44,365 bases of DNA, from contig CAJTEX010000026.1 of the NCBI GenBank assembly GCA_910575615.1, positions 1-44,365 of the forward strand. Direction: 5' to 3'. Made by a program: the position numbers and the translations under genes. Below, piece by piece: positions 32,043 through 40,866 of the stretch (the first letter of the stretch is position 1; every line of letters starts with the position of its first letter). The notes below the pieces were generated by a model. The model saw nothing but the letters and a program-made list of their open reading frames with translations. It was not told the origin of the DNA and searched no databases. Source of the DNA: Bacteroidales bacterium (GTDB taxonomy: Bacteria > Bacteroidota > Bacteroidia > Bacteroidales > Muribaculaceae).

Positions 32043-35000
32043 TTTGAAAGAAAGGAACTTTGAGGAAGACATTGAGCAATGGCTGCTTGAAAAAGGCGGT
32101 TATGAGCGTGGCTTCCAAATGACATACCACAAAGACGCAGCCATTGATTTGACTGTTCTCCAAGATTTTATCTCAGAGACACAGCCGAAGGAATGGGCGC
32201 GTTATCAAAAAATCTATGGTGCAGAGAACGCTACTGACCAGTTCTATAAGGTGCTGCAAGATGATATATCACGTTACGGTCTGATATACGTACTCCGCAA
32301 CGGCATTGACGACCACGGCGTGAAAATCCGTATCGCCTACTTCGCTCCCGCCTCCGAACTGAATGAGGAACTGATGCGTAAGTATCGTGCCAACCGCCTT
32401 CATGTCATCCGACAGTTCGCTTACACCTCCAAAAACCGCAACACCATTGATATGGTGCTGATGCTAAACGGCATCCCGGTTGTCGCCCTGGAATTAAAGA
32501 ACCAGCTGACAGGTCAAAGCGTGGAAGACAGCAAGCGGCAATGGATGGAAGACCGTGACCCCAATGAGTTCATCTTCCATTTCAACAACCGAATACTTGC
32601 TTATTTCGGCGTTGATTTCTATGAAGTGGCAATGACCACTCAGATTCAGAAGGAGAAGACGTTTTTCATCCCGTTCAATCAAGGCAGCAACGGAGCTGGA
32701 AATGTAGGAGGAGCAGGCAATCCGTCAGTCCCCGAAGGAGAGTATGTAACCGGATATTTCTGGGAGAGAGTGCTTCAACGTGATGCGTTGCTTTCAATTC
32801 TCCAACGATATATTTCTGTTCAGAAAGAAGAAAAGATAAAGATTGTTGTCAACAAATCCGGCAAAGAGAAAGAGGTTAAAGAGGAATCGACAAAGATAAT
32901 CTTCCCCCGTTTTCATCAGCTTGATGTTGTTGAAAAACTGACAGCAGACACCGCAACCAACGGTGCCGGTAAGAACTACCTCATCCAGCATTCGGCAGGC
33001 TCCGGCAAAAGTAATTCAATCGCTTGGCTGACATATAGACTTGCCTCGTTGCACGATACAAATCAGAAAGACGTTTTCGATACAGTGTTTGTTATAACCG
33101 ACCGTCGCGTGCTCAACCAACAGTTGCAGAACACCGTGCTCGGATTCGACCACAAACTCGGTCAGGTTGAGATAATCCGCGATGGCGACCCTTCATCAAA
33201 ACTCGGCGACATAATCCGTGACGGCAATGCCCGAATCGTAATATGCACACTCCATCGTTTCCCATACATCTACGACAAAGTAGGCAGTCAGAGCGGCAAA
33301 CGTTATGCAATAGTTGTAGATGAAGCTCACAGCAGCCAGAGCGGTAAGAACGCGGAAAAGACTAAAGCCGCACTCGCCGATACAGACGAAGCTCTTAAAG
33401 AACTCGCAGAAATCGAAGAAAAAGAGGTTGAGCAGCTTGAAAAAGAGAAAGACGCCCTGATGGAAGACCTGCTGACCCAAGGCCAACATGGCAACCTCTC
33501 GTTTTACGCATTTACCGCTACCCCTAAGCCCAAGACATTGCAGACATTCGGCATAGCCTATCCCGACCCCGAAAAACCGGGACAGGTGAAGCACAAGCCG
33601 TATCACATCTATTCGATGCAACAGGCAATCGAAGAGGGATTCATCAAAGATGTTCTGCTGAACTTCACTCCTATAGCCACAGCCTACGAAGTTGCAAAGA
33701 ACGTTGCGGAAAATCCGGATTATGAAGAGACGCCTGCGACAAGGGCAATAAAGGCATTCCATGACAATCATCAGCACGTGATTGACCAAAAGATTGAGAT
33801 TATGGTTGAGAAAATACGTGAGGTGACTCTTCAGCGCATGGAGGGCCAGGCAAAGACTATGATTGTTTGCGCCAGCCGCGCCCACGCTCTGCGCTATTAT
33901 ATGGCAATGAAGGAATACTGTAAGCAGAAAGGATATACAGATGTCAATCCACTCGTTGCTTTCTCAGGGAAGCTGGAATTTGGAGGCGAGACCTACACCG
34001 AGTCACAACTCAATTCCACACCCGAGCGTAAAATCAGCGAGGAAAGGTTGCCTCTATATTTCGCAAGCGACCTTTACAATGTCCTTTTTGTAGCCGATAA
34101 GTATCAGACCGGTTTTGATGAGCCTAAACTTCATACAATGTTTGTGGATAAGCGGTTAAAGAATGTAAAAGCCGTGCAGACACTGTCGAGGCTCAACCGC
34201 TGGCAGAAGTTGAAGAAAGACACGTTTGTATTTGACTTCTCAAATACTGCCGATGAAATCAAGAAGGCTTTTGAGCCGTTCTATACAGCGACCGACCTTG
34301 TGGAACCGGTAGATGTCAATTACGTTTATCGATTCCGCAAAGATATAGCGCAACATCATATCTGGAGCGAGAACGAGGAAGAAGCTTTCTACGAAATCTA
34401 CAAGAAATATCGAGGCAAGAAGAATGCTTTGGCGGCACTGTCAGGATTCTTCAAACCGATAATGAGCCGATTCGATGCGCTGGATGAAGAAAAGCGATTT
34501 GAACTCAGGTCAAAAGTAAAGAACTTCGTCCGCTTCTATTCCTATATGGCTCAGATTGCCCGCACTTTCGACAAATCGCTCTACAAGGCTTATATCTTTG
34601 CTGATACGCTGTATAAACTTCTGCCGAAGACTCCGCATGAAAGACCTGACCTGTCTAAGAAAATAATGCTGGTCAACTCTCAGTTCAAGCAGGGTGACAC
34701 CGTGGCAATTACTCTTGAAGGGAACCAGTCCGTCAAGGGTGAATCTAGCAATGGCGGAGCCAAGCCGGAAACAAAACGCGACCTGCTCGGCAATATCATA
34801 GACAAAATAAACATCCTGTATAAAGGAGATTTCTCCGAAGCCGACAGGGTGATTGTCGAGGCTATCGTTAACAGGCTTACCACGACAAAAGAGGCAAAGA
34901 AACTTTCAAAGAAAGCTAACAACAACGGGAAGCAGCAGTTTATGGAAGCGGTCTTCCCCAACGTGTTCGATGATATAGCAACAACGCTTTATGAGGAACA

Positions 35001-35673
35001 GACCGAGGCATTCAAGTCGCTCTTTGACAATGGCGAGAAATACCGTCAGATAATGTCGCAGATGGCAGCGGCTCTTTACGACCATTTCCGCGATGCTCCA
35101 TTGGTATTTGACCCCGAGGCATTCCGCAAATCGCTCTATATGGCATTTAGCGATGAATTTGCCGATTTCCCCGGACTTCGACCTCTCAATGAAGTCATAG
35201 ATGTCTTTGTGAAAGTTCTTCAGGCATCTTCACTTCCCAGTCTTGACGGAGCGAATGACTTGCTAATAGACTCGTTCAACCGCCTGTTTGCCGATAAGAA
35301 GTTGACACTGGTTGACCGTCGCCGGCATTTCAACACCATTCTCACCAAGTTTGAGACATATCTGAAGAAACTCTATTGGCTGATTCATGGCGAAGAACTG
35401 CGCAACACTCGCGACCCGCAGAAAACACCTGCATTAGCAGATTGTATTTTCGCATTTGAGGAACTGAAATCCCTCAAATTCAAACAGCGTGAGAAATACA
35501 AGCGAATGTATGGCTACCTTGACACCATGCGTAATCTGCGCAATGATGAGAGCCACGTCACTCCGGATGCGTCCGAAGAAGAGGTCATAGCATCGTCACG
35601 TATCGTTACAACGTTATATCTCTACATCACAGCACATTCTATCACTGAACTCGAAATATCCGGTAAGATATAA
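32029..35673 (+). CDS. hsdR: Type I restriction endonuclease subunit R
   Basis: From ATG 32029 this is a 1,214-aa protein. An N-terminal PD-(D/E)XK nuclease domain has VVALELKNQ (about 152-160). The helicase domain has Walker A HSAGSGKSNSIAW (about 320) and the DEAH box VVDEAHSSQ (about 429). Superfamily-2 motifs in the second RecA lobe follow (KYQTGFDEPKLHTM, AVQTLSRLNRW), with a C-terminal helical region for binding HsdM. It starts 14 bp inside the end of the previous gene. ATP-driven translocation and random-site cleavage would be its role. The frame is intact. Confidence 0.94.
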   Translation: MDNSNLKERNFEEDIEQWLLEKGGYERGFQMTYHKDAAIDLTVLQDFISETQPKEWARYQKIYGAENATDQFYKVLQDDISRYGLIYVLRNGIDDHGVKIRIAYFAPASELNEELMRKYRANRLHVIRQFAYTSKNRNTIDMVLMLNGIPVVALELKNQLTGQSVEDSKRQWMEDRDPNEFIFHFNNRILAYFGVDFYEVAMTTQIQKEKTFFIPFNQGSNGAGNVGGAGNPSVPEGEYVTGYFWERVLQRDALLSILQRYISVQKEEKIKIVVNKSGKEKEVKEESTKIIFPRFHQLDVVEKLTADTATNGAGKNYLIQHSAGSGKSNSIAWLTYRLASLHDTNQKDVFDTVFVITDRRVLNQQLQNTVLGFDHKLGQVEIIRDGDPSSKLGDIIRDGNARIVICTLHRFPYIYDKVGSQSGKRYAIVVDEAHSSQSGKNAEKTKAALADTDEALKELAEIEEKEVEQLEKEKDALMEDLLTQGQHGNLSFYAFTATPKPKTLQTFGIAYPDPEKPGQVKHKPYHIYSMQQAIEEGFIKDVLLNFTPIATAYEVAKNVAENPDYEETPATRAIKAFHDNHQHVIDQKIEIMVEKIREVTLQRMEGQAKTMIVCASRAHALRYYMAMKEYCKQKGYTDVNPLVAFSGKLEFGGETYTESQLNSTPERKISEERLPLYFASDLYNVLFVADKYQTGFDEPKLHTMFVDKRLKNVKAVQTLSRLNRWQKLKKDTFVFDFSNTADEIKKAFEPFYTATDLVEPVDVNYVYRFRKDIAQHHIWSENEEEAFYEIYKKYRGKKNALAALSGFFKPIMSRFDALDEEKRFELRSKVKNFVRFYSYMAQIARTFDKSLYKAYIFADTLYKLLPKTPHERPDLSKKIMLVNSQFKQGDTVAITLEGNQSVKGESSNGGAKPETKRDLLGNIIDKINILYKGDFSEADRVIVEAIVNRLTTTKEAKKLSKKANNNGKQQFMEAVFPNVFDDIATTLYEEQTEAFKSLFDNGEKYRQIMSQMAAALYDHFRDAPLVFDPEAFRKSLYMAFSDEFADFPGLRPLNEVIDVFVKVLQASSLPSLDGANDLLIDSFNRLFADKKLTLVDRRRHFNTILTKFETYLKKLYWLIHGEELRNTRDPQKTPALADCIFAFEELKSLKFKQREKYKRMYGYLDTMRNLRNDESHVTPDASEEEVIASSRIVTTLYLYITAHSITELEISGKI

Positions 35674-35677
35674 AACT

Positions 35678-36229
35678 ATGTCTAATCCAAGCGTTACAAC
35701 CAATCGGCTCCATTTTGAAGACCTCGAACCAAGACGTTTTGAGGAATTGGGGTATCAATTACTGCATCGCCTTTATAAATGGGAGCGTCTTGACCATACC
35801 GGTGTTTGTGGTAATGATAGAGGCATAGATATGTATGGTATCACGAAAGATGGAGTTCATTGTTATTGCCAGGTCAAGAGATACCAGAAATTATCTCAGT
35901 CTGACATAAGGGATATATATTCCGCAATAGTCAACAACAATAAGGACGGTATTGAGCCAAATTCCAAATTCATCTTGATATGCGCATGTGATTTAAGCAA
36001 ACAAGTCCTTGATGTAGCCTATGATGAAGGATACAAACATGGTTTCAAATCCGTAGAAATCATTTCCCGAACAAAATTAGAGAGCTTATTATATAATGGT
36101 CACAGGACATTATTAAGAACTTTCTTTGGCGCCGGGTCTAAAAGACAAGAGACCAATGCTGCAAAAATCAGGCGACAAGCTCGTGCCAAAAAAAATGTTA
36201 TAAATTATTGCTGTCCGGTAAAACTTTGA
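35678..36229 (+). pseudogene. Mrr-like restriction endonuclease, N-terminal half (split by MITE 1)
   Basis: The ORF encodes 183 residues. Residues 10-100 are an Mrr_cat-like PD-(D/E)XK fold: LEPRRFEELGYQLLHRLYKW, GNDRGIDMYGI (the Asp) and HCYCQVKRYQKL (Q-x-K). The last nine codons (after Asn 176) come from the MITE terminus. Removing the element and one target copy joins Asn 176 (36203-36205) directly to codon 36435, in frame with the next ORF. So the native protein was about 358 aa and this is its catalytic half. It follows hsdR by 4 bp. Confidence 0.8.
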
Positions 36230-36425
36230 CATGATAGGAAATGGACTATTTTTATCTCATACAGCATGAAACAAACTCGTATAGATGTCTTTTAAGGGCT
36301 TTTTGATGCTTAATGCTACCAATTTCACATCGCCTCAAATGACAAGCCCTTTTTCGTAAAACAGGTGTAACTTATTATATTTGTAGAGAATATATGATTT
36401 TGTCTTTTTTTACCGGACAGCAATA
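36206..36425 (+). mobile_element. 220-bp MITE, copy 1
   Basis: The element has 18-bp terminal inverted repeats TATTGCTGTCCGGTAAAA and is flanked by a 9-bp target duplication GTTATAAAT (36197-36205 and 36426-36434). It has no coding capacity. It is identical to the copy at 39614-39833 in reverse orientation except for one base that I can see (near 36270). A TATATTTG near its right end (36376-36383) fits a -7 box pointing at the gene downstream. No transposase with these ends is in the window. Confidence 0.93.
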
Positions 36426-36434
36426 GTTATAAAT

Positions 36435-36980
36435 AAACTCATGCGGAAGGATCTTGACCGTATTCCGTATGAGACTATTGCCGCAAATCCAGATATAAAG
36501 TTTATTACCGATAAACTCATGCTCCTTTCTGCGCAGTCCTCTTTGGCAGCCGAAAGATATGGTGAAGATACTACACATGGATTTGCATTCCCTATAGATT
36601 TCAAAGATGAGGGTTTGGAATTATCTTTGCCACTAATGCGAAAGGTAATATTTAATTCAAAATCCGATACTTGGCGCTTTAATACTGAAAGGTCCCCGAT
36701 TATTGGTGAAGATGAATATGTGTTGGAATGTCAAGAGGTTGTGATACTACCATATTACAATATAGTCGAAATAGAAGAAGACGGAGACCAATATTATAAT
36801 TATCCCATACTTCATTGTCAGACTGATGAGTTGATGGATGCTTTCTCAAAAATTACAGCCAAACACCATCATACAGGCATAATATTTGACGAGTCCATCG
36901 ATTTAATACCGGAGGAAATATCTCTTATTCATTCTCATATCGAAACGAACTTAAAAAAGAAGCAACATGGCAAATCTTAG
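36435..36980 (+). pseudogene. C-terminal half of the Mrr-like endonuclease
   Basis: The ORF (first ATG 36441, MRKDLDRIPYETIAANPDIK) is in frame with 35678-36205 once the MITE is removed, the junction reading KKNVIN-KLMRKDL. The product has an acidic beta-rich region (GEDEYVLECQEVVILPYYNI) and no nuclease motif, so it is probably the DNA-recognition or effector part. The stop overlaps the next start at 36967. On its own it might still be translated from ATG 36441. Confidence 0.7.
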
Positions 36981-37264
36981 CTTCATTGACAAACAATTGA
37001 TTGAAGACGTTCTTGGGATGGGCGGTGGATATGTTCTTGATTTTTCAAATCGAACATTCGATGAGTTTATGACCGAGGTCATTGGAGAATCAATCTACAC
37101 CAAGTACCCATATATGTCAAAGGCTAACTTATTGCGCAAATTTATAGCGGATTATCCAGACGCATATGTTGGGAAGATGATAGTTTTGGCTATTAAGTAT
37201 ATGCGCAGTCGAAATTTGGTAACGCCAACAAATGAGGCTAAGGTTAACGAACTTCTTTCATTTG
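36967..37264 (+). pseudogene. Second PD-(D/E)XK nuclease gene, N-terminal part (split by IS4-family element)
   Basis: The first 99 codons (MANLSFIDKQLIEDVLGMGG to NEAKVNELLSF) end inside the insertion, where the frame reads Val then the stop TAG at 37267-37269, which belongs to the element. Removing the element and one target copy fuses codon Phe 99 to GGT CAG AGC at 38497. The N-terminal region is probably a helical recognition domain. It overlaps the preceding gene by 14 bp. Confidence 0.8.
37256..37264. repeat. 9-bp target duplication of the IS4-family insertion
   Basis: TTTCATTTG occurs at 37256-37264 and at 38489-38497, directly flanking the element. It was created in a Ser-Phe coding stretch. 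Confidence 0.9.
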
Positions 37265-38488
37265 TTTAGTAGATGACAAAAATTGAATTTTGTCGGTTAT
37301 ATTGTTGATTTTTAATTAGTTGTTTCTTGCAAAAGTCCCTGAAAATTAGTAACTTTAAAGAAAAGTTTGACCGCTTTTTCCATGAAAGTTACAACAACTC
37401 CCGGGGACTGCGACAAAGTTAATCAAATCGTCCCGATTATGCAAGAGCATCTTGGCCCGGTAATGAATTTGGCCCGCATAAAATTGCTTGCGTTTGTTCT
37501 TCACGCTCTTTGCATTGTGCAGACTGTCAGCCTGCACAAGATAGCGTCGGCGATGCCTACGAGCGTTGAACGTGATTCCAATTTGCGTCGCGTGCAGAGA
37601 TTTCTTGCCGGATATGCTCTCAACCTTGAGCTTATCGCCAAAGTTATATTTGAGCTTCTGCCAGTCAAGACAGGACTGGTTCTGAGCCTCGACCGCACCA
37701 ACTGGAAATTTGGTGAAGTCAACATCAATATCCTTATGCTTGGAGTGACATACAAGGGTGTTGCATTTCCGCTGCTCTTTACCATGCTTGACAAACGCGG
37801 CAATTCCAATTGGAAAGAGCGGGCACGGCTGATTGACAGATTTATACGGCTGTTCGGCGCTGAGTGTATCGATTCCCTCGTCGCAGACCGCGAGTTTGTC
37901 GGCAAGCAGTGGGTCGAGTATCTTAACAACAGACGTATCCGGTACTACCTGCGAATCAAGCAGAATTTTTGGCTGCGTAATCCCAAGTCCTCCGAAGATG
38001 TCAGGGCATGGCATCTGTTCCACGGCCTCAGGCTCGGACAGGAACGTGTCTACGACAAGCTGTTTTTGCTCAAAGGTGAATATGTCTACATAGCCGGGGC
38101 CATGCTGAAAAACTCCGATGGTGTGCCTGAACTGCAAATCCTGATTTGCTACAACCGTCCGGAAGCGGCTGTGGCAACCTACAGACAACGCTGGCAGATT
38201 GAGACATGCTTTCGCGCCATGAAGTCCTCCGGATTCAATATCGAGGACACCCACCTGCGAGACATCAACCGCATCGCGCGTCTTACGGCGATGGTCTGCA
38301 TGGCATTGGTATGGGCGTATCTCGTTGGCGAACATAAGGATATGAGTGTTAAAGCTGTCAGGATATTGAAACACGGCAAGCGAGCCAAGTCGCTGGTAAA
38401 GTATGGCCTGGAAGAAATTGCAAACGTATTCCTCAGACCGCTCTACAAGCCGAAATTCGATGTCTTCAAATTTTTGTCATGTACTTAG
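37265..38488 (+). mobile_element. IS4-family insertion sequence, 1,224 bp
   Basis: The element lies between the TTTCATTTG duplications. Its ends are related inverted repeats: left TTTAGTAGATGACAAAAATT, right (reversed) CTAAGTACATGACAAAAATT. It carries one transposase gene. The transposase stop TAG is the very last three bases of the element. Confidence 0.85.
37382..38488 (+). CDS. IS4-family transposase
   Basis: From ATG 37382 this is a 368-aa DDE transposase; a TTG at 37367 is the alternative. It shows SLDRTNWKFGEVNINILMLG (first Asp), VADREFVGKQW (second Asp) and the IS4-type YREK signature as YRQRWQIETCFRAMKSSGF. It matches Bacteroidota IS4 transposases and has the expected size. It catalyses cut-and-paste transposition of the element. 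The same C-terminus (KAKSLVKYGLEE, FDVFKFLSCT) appears again at the right edge of the window. Confidence 0.93.
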   Translation: MKVTTTPGDCDKVNQIVPIMQEHLGPVMNLARIKLLAFVLHALCIVQTVSLHKIASAMPTSVERDSNLRRVQRFLAGYALNLELIAKVIFELLPVKTGLVLSLDRTNWKFGEVNINILMLGVTYKGVAFPLLFTMLDKRGNSNWKERARLIDRFIRLFGAECIDSLVADREFVGKQWVEYLNNRRIRYYLRIKQNFWLRNPKSSEDVRAWHLFHGLRLGQERVYDKLFLLKGEYVYIAGAMLKNSDGVPELQILICYNRPEAAVATYRQRWQIETCFRAMKSSGFNIEDTHLRDINRIARLTAMVCMALVWAYLVGEHKDMSVKAVRILKHGKRAKSLVKYGLEEIANVFLRPLYKPKFDVFKFLSCT

Positions 38489-38497
38489 TTTCATTTG

Positions 38498-39060
38498 GTC
38501 AGAGCAAATTGGGAAGAACACCCAAAACTAAGAACAGTGAGCATCCAACCCCTAACCCATCAGTAAACATTCAAATCGATTATCAGGAACTTGTAACCGA
38601 CCTGTTAAAATTGGATGCAATCAACGATACACAAAAAAGAGGATATGAATTTGAAAAATATCTAAATAAGCTGTTCGGCGTTTTTGGATTAGACCCACAC
38701 GCTTCTTATCGCACTGATACAGACCAGATTGATGGCAGCTTTATCTTGAATGGTAATACGATACTGTTGGAAGCTAAGTATCGTGCAGCACAACTGTCTA
38801 AGAATGACCTCATCCTATTTGAAAACAAAGTCTCCCGGAAATCTCAATTTGCAAGAGGGTTATTTGTGTCCCTGTCTGATTTTGATGAAAATGTCGTAAA
38901 TTATTTCAAGGATAGATCCTCACGCATCATTGCTTTATCTGTTCCTGAAATTTACATGATGTGTAGCCAAGAACAAGATTTGAGGGATGTCCTGACAAGA
39001 AAATTCCGGTATCTCGATGAATACGGAATCATTTATCGACATATCAATATGCTCTTTTAA
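38498..39060 (+). pseudogene. Second PD-(D/E)XK nuclease gene, C-terminal part
   Basis: After the IS the frame reads GQSKLGRTPKTKN, then KRGYEFEKYLNKLFGVFGLD and TDTDQIDGSFILNGNTILLE followed by AKY. The motif Q-I-D-G with 12 residues to E-A-K is the PD-(D/E)XK nuclease core. An ORF that begins ATG at 38479 takes its first three codons from the IS end, so it is a chimera. Joined to 36967-37264 the native protein is about 287 aa. Its neighbourhood with the first nuclease gene and hsdR makes it a restriction enzyme. Confidence 0.8.
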
Positions 39061-39069
39061 TGCCAATTT

Positions 39070-39585
39070 TCATTTGATTGGGTCGGTGCAGTATTGACGG
39101 CGGCCGCAGCGTGTGCAGTGTTCACCTCGCCAAACGCTATCAAACTGCTCACAGGCGGCATCTATCAGAGGCGCTTCATCGGTTAGTATTCCGGCCTCAA
39201 AGTTGCGGCGGTTATTGCTCTTCATGCCTATTTCCGCACCTGTCAGATTGGCGGAGCCTATGTAGGCTGACTCGAAATCGAATATAAGCATCTTAAAATG
39301 GACTCGCGGGCATAGCATCCGTTCCAGTCCGGTTTTTAGAATCGGGTATCGGTCAAAATCCTCACGGAAAGCCGGACCCGGTTCTTTTGCATGGATAAGG
39401 CGCACTTCTACTCCTCTTTTGAGAAGTTTGGCAAGGACAGCAAGAAATGGCTCCGATGAATTGCCGGCTTTGACGTGAAGGTCTTTAATGTCGGCAGTAC
39501 CTATCCAGAGCGACTTTCTCACGGATGCCACCTTTGCCACGACCTTATCGTAATGGTCTATGCCAGAGATAAACTCAACAGACAT
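39070..39585 (-). CDS. Phospholipase D-like protein with one HKD motif
   Basis: This is a 171-aa protein. The catalytic motif is VHFKMLIFDFESAYIGSANL (about 103-122): H-x-K-x4-D followed by the GSANL segment. Only one HKD is present, so it would act as a dimer, as single-domain PLD nucleases and phospholipases do. The C-terminus has four cysteines in CTRCGRRQYC, a possible zinc site. The gene is on the minus strand just downstream of the FtsZ-like operon and separated from it by MITE 2. It may be part of that operon (the membrane-active member) or independent. Confidence 0.8.
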   Translation of the reverse strand: MSVEFISGIDHYDKVVAKVASVRKSLWIGTADIKDLHVKAGNSSEPFLAVLAKLLKRGVEVRLIHAKEPGPAFREDFDRYPILKTGLERMLCPRVHFKMLIFDFESAYIGSANLTGAEIGMKSNNRRNFEAGILTDEAPLIDAACEQFDSVWRGEHCTRCGRRQYCTDPIK

Positions 39586-39613
39586 AATAAAGTCATGTTT
39601 TTATAAATTATTA

Positions 39614-39833
39614 TATTGCTGTCCGGTAAAAAAAGACAAAATCATATATTCTCTACAAATATAATAAGTTACACCTGTTTTACGAAAAAGGGCTTGTCAT
39701 TTGAGGCGATGTGAAATTGGTAGCATTAAGCATCAAAAAGCCCTTAAAAGACATCTATACGAGTCTGTTTCATGCTGTATGAGATAAAAATAGTCCATTT
39801 CCTATCATGTCAAAGTTTTACCGGACAGCAATA
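39614..39833 (-). mobile_element. 220-bp MITE, copy 2 (inverted)
   Basis: The ends are TATTGCTGTCCGGTAAAA in inverted orientation, and it is flanked by the 9-bp target duplication AAATTATTA (39605-39613, 39834-39842). It is the reverse complement of MITE 1 with one base different. It replaces the last codons of the membrane protein gene at 39818-40051. Confidence 0.93.
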
Positions 39834-40051
39834 AAATTATTATGGTCAACAAAATCATCCGATGCCTTGATCAAATCTTTCAGCACTGGAAGCATATACT
39901 TGTGCTGGAGTGCGAATCCGATTACGGCACCGATATTTGCTTTAATCAAGGCTGAATGAGGTGGCCCGATAAAGCAGGCTATGCCGCCTAATATTCCGGG
40001 AAGTATGGCAAATTTTAGTAGTGCCAACTGTTTCTGAATAACTTTATCCAT
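39818..40051 (-). CDS. Small membrane protein, C-terminus altered by MITE 2
   Basis: This 77-aa ORF has hydrophobic stretches FAILPGILGGIACFIGP (about 14-30) and NIGAVIGFALQHKYML (about 39-54), with a basic N-terminus. Two helices probably form a hairpin in the membrane. The last codons (FIAVR) come from the MITE; before insertion the frame would have ended HNNL then a stop, so only a few residues changed. It overlaps the FtsZ-like gene by 8 bp (40044-40051) and is translationally coupled to it. A small membrane partner next to tubulin-like genes suits a membrane anchor. Confidence 0.7.
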   Translation of the reverse strand: MDKVIQKQLALLKFAILPGILGGIACFIGPPHSALIKANIGAVIGFALQHKYMLPVLKDLIKASDDFVDHNNFIAVR

Positions 40052-40781
40052 TACTCAGTTCCTTTCCAGCGGCAAGTATCGTGACTTTTATATCTTCATC
40101 GTTTATGCTCTCATCGGGATATACAGCCCAAATAACATAAATGCTTTCAGGTAGTTCACTAAAGAAATCAGTCAATGCAGTCATTTCTTGCATAACCAAT
40201 GGCTGTTTCCCTACCTTATTGAAATACAGAAAAATTGAAAGCCGTTCAATCTTATTGATCAAGGATGAAGTCAATGAACTTTTGATGCAACCTATCGCTT
40301 CTGCCACACGCTCTTTGTCACAGCGTGTTACAGACTTAATGAGAAAATGCTTCGCGTCAGTTAGAGTGGTTTGTAAATCGTTAAAGTCATAGGCAATCTT
40401 GCCTTGCGTTACTATCGGCTGGAGGATTGCTTTTATCAAGTCAGGGTACTCAGTATAAGAGGCTTCTGCCACCACACTGTCATAACAATCCAAATCGGCA
40501 TTGTCAAGCAAGCCGAGGGTCAGGACTCCGGCATCATGGAATGTTTTGGCAATTCCGTTAGCAATGTCTTCATTGTCTCTCGCAACAATGATTACCATCT
40601 TATCCTCATCGGTCGGAACACACTCAAAAGGATGGGTTAATACCGTGGCGGACACACAATCGTATCCGTATGAATTTACGGCCTCAATAATTCCTTTCGC
40701 AGCCTCCCCAATACCCAGTACGCGAAAGCTGACTGGTAGATTTGAGTGGGCATATCGGTCAAATAATTCTGACTCATTCAT
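40044..40781 (-). CDS. FtsZ-like protein with degenerate GTPase domain and intact T7-type region
   Basis: This is a 245-aa protein. The N-terminus keeps FtsZ-like strands: FRVLGIGEAAKGIIEAV (about 19-35) and MVIIVARDNEDIANGIAKTF then GVLTLGLL (about 62-92). The GGGTGTG signature is missing: the position reads RDNEDIA. The middle contains IAYDFNDLQTTLTDA (about 129-143), which resembles the NVDFADVRTVM T7 loop with the catalytic Asp (132, 135). The C-terminus ends IKVTILAAGKELSNG, like the FtsZ ending (I/L)xVTVVATG. It cannot bind GTP in the normal way but can supply the T7 loop. It has its own -7 box and is coupled to the membrane-protein gene. Confidence 0.75.
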   Translation of the reverse strand: MNESELFDRYAHSNLPVSFRVLGIGEAAKGIIEAVNSYGYDCVSATVLTHPFECVPTDEDKMVIIVARDNEDIANGIAKTFHDAGVLTLGLLDNADLDCYDSVVAEASYTEYPDLIKAILQPIVTQGKIAYDFNDLQTTLTDAKHFLIKSVTRCDKERVAEAIGCIKSSLTSSLINKIERLSIFLYFNKVGKQPLVMQEMTALTDFFSELPESIYVIWAVYPDESINDEDIKVTILAAGKELSNG

Positions 40782-40858
40782 CTTATTGTGATTATAGTTT
40801 ATCAGAAATCGAATGCAGTGATAGCTATGGGTCGGCTATCACTGCATAGAATTGCCGG

Positions 40859-40866
40859 CAAAGTTA
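40859..40866 (-). promoter_or_regulatory. -7 box (TAACTTTG) before the degenerate FtsZ-like gene
   Basis: CAAAGTTA on the plus strand reads TAACTTTG on the minus strand. It overlaps the last codon of the 72-aa gene. Confidence 0.5.

Noticed and set aside
33196-33885. Minus-strand ORF of 229 codons
   Set aside because: It is opposite hsdR helicase motifs.
37355-38374. Minus-strand ORF of 339 codons
   Set aside because: It lies entirely opposite the IS4-family transposase, which has clear DDE and YREK motifs on the plus strand.
36197-39842. Composite transposon bounded by the two inverted MITEs
   Set aside because: Each MITE has its own perfect 9-bp duplication and the outer flanks (GTTATAAAT and AAATTATTA) do not match, so they inserted separately.
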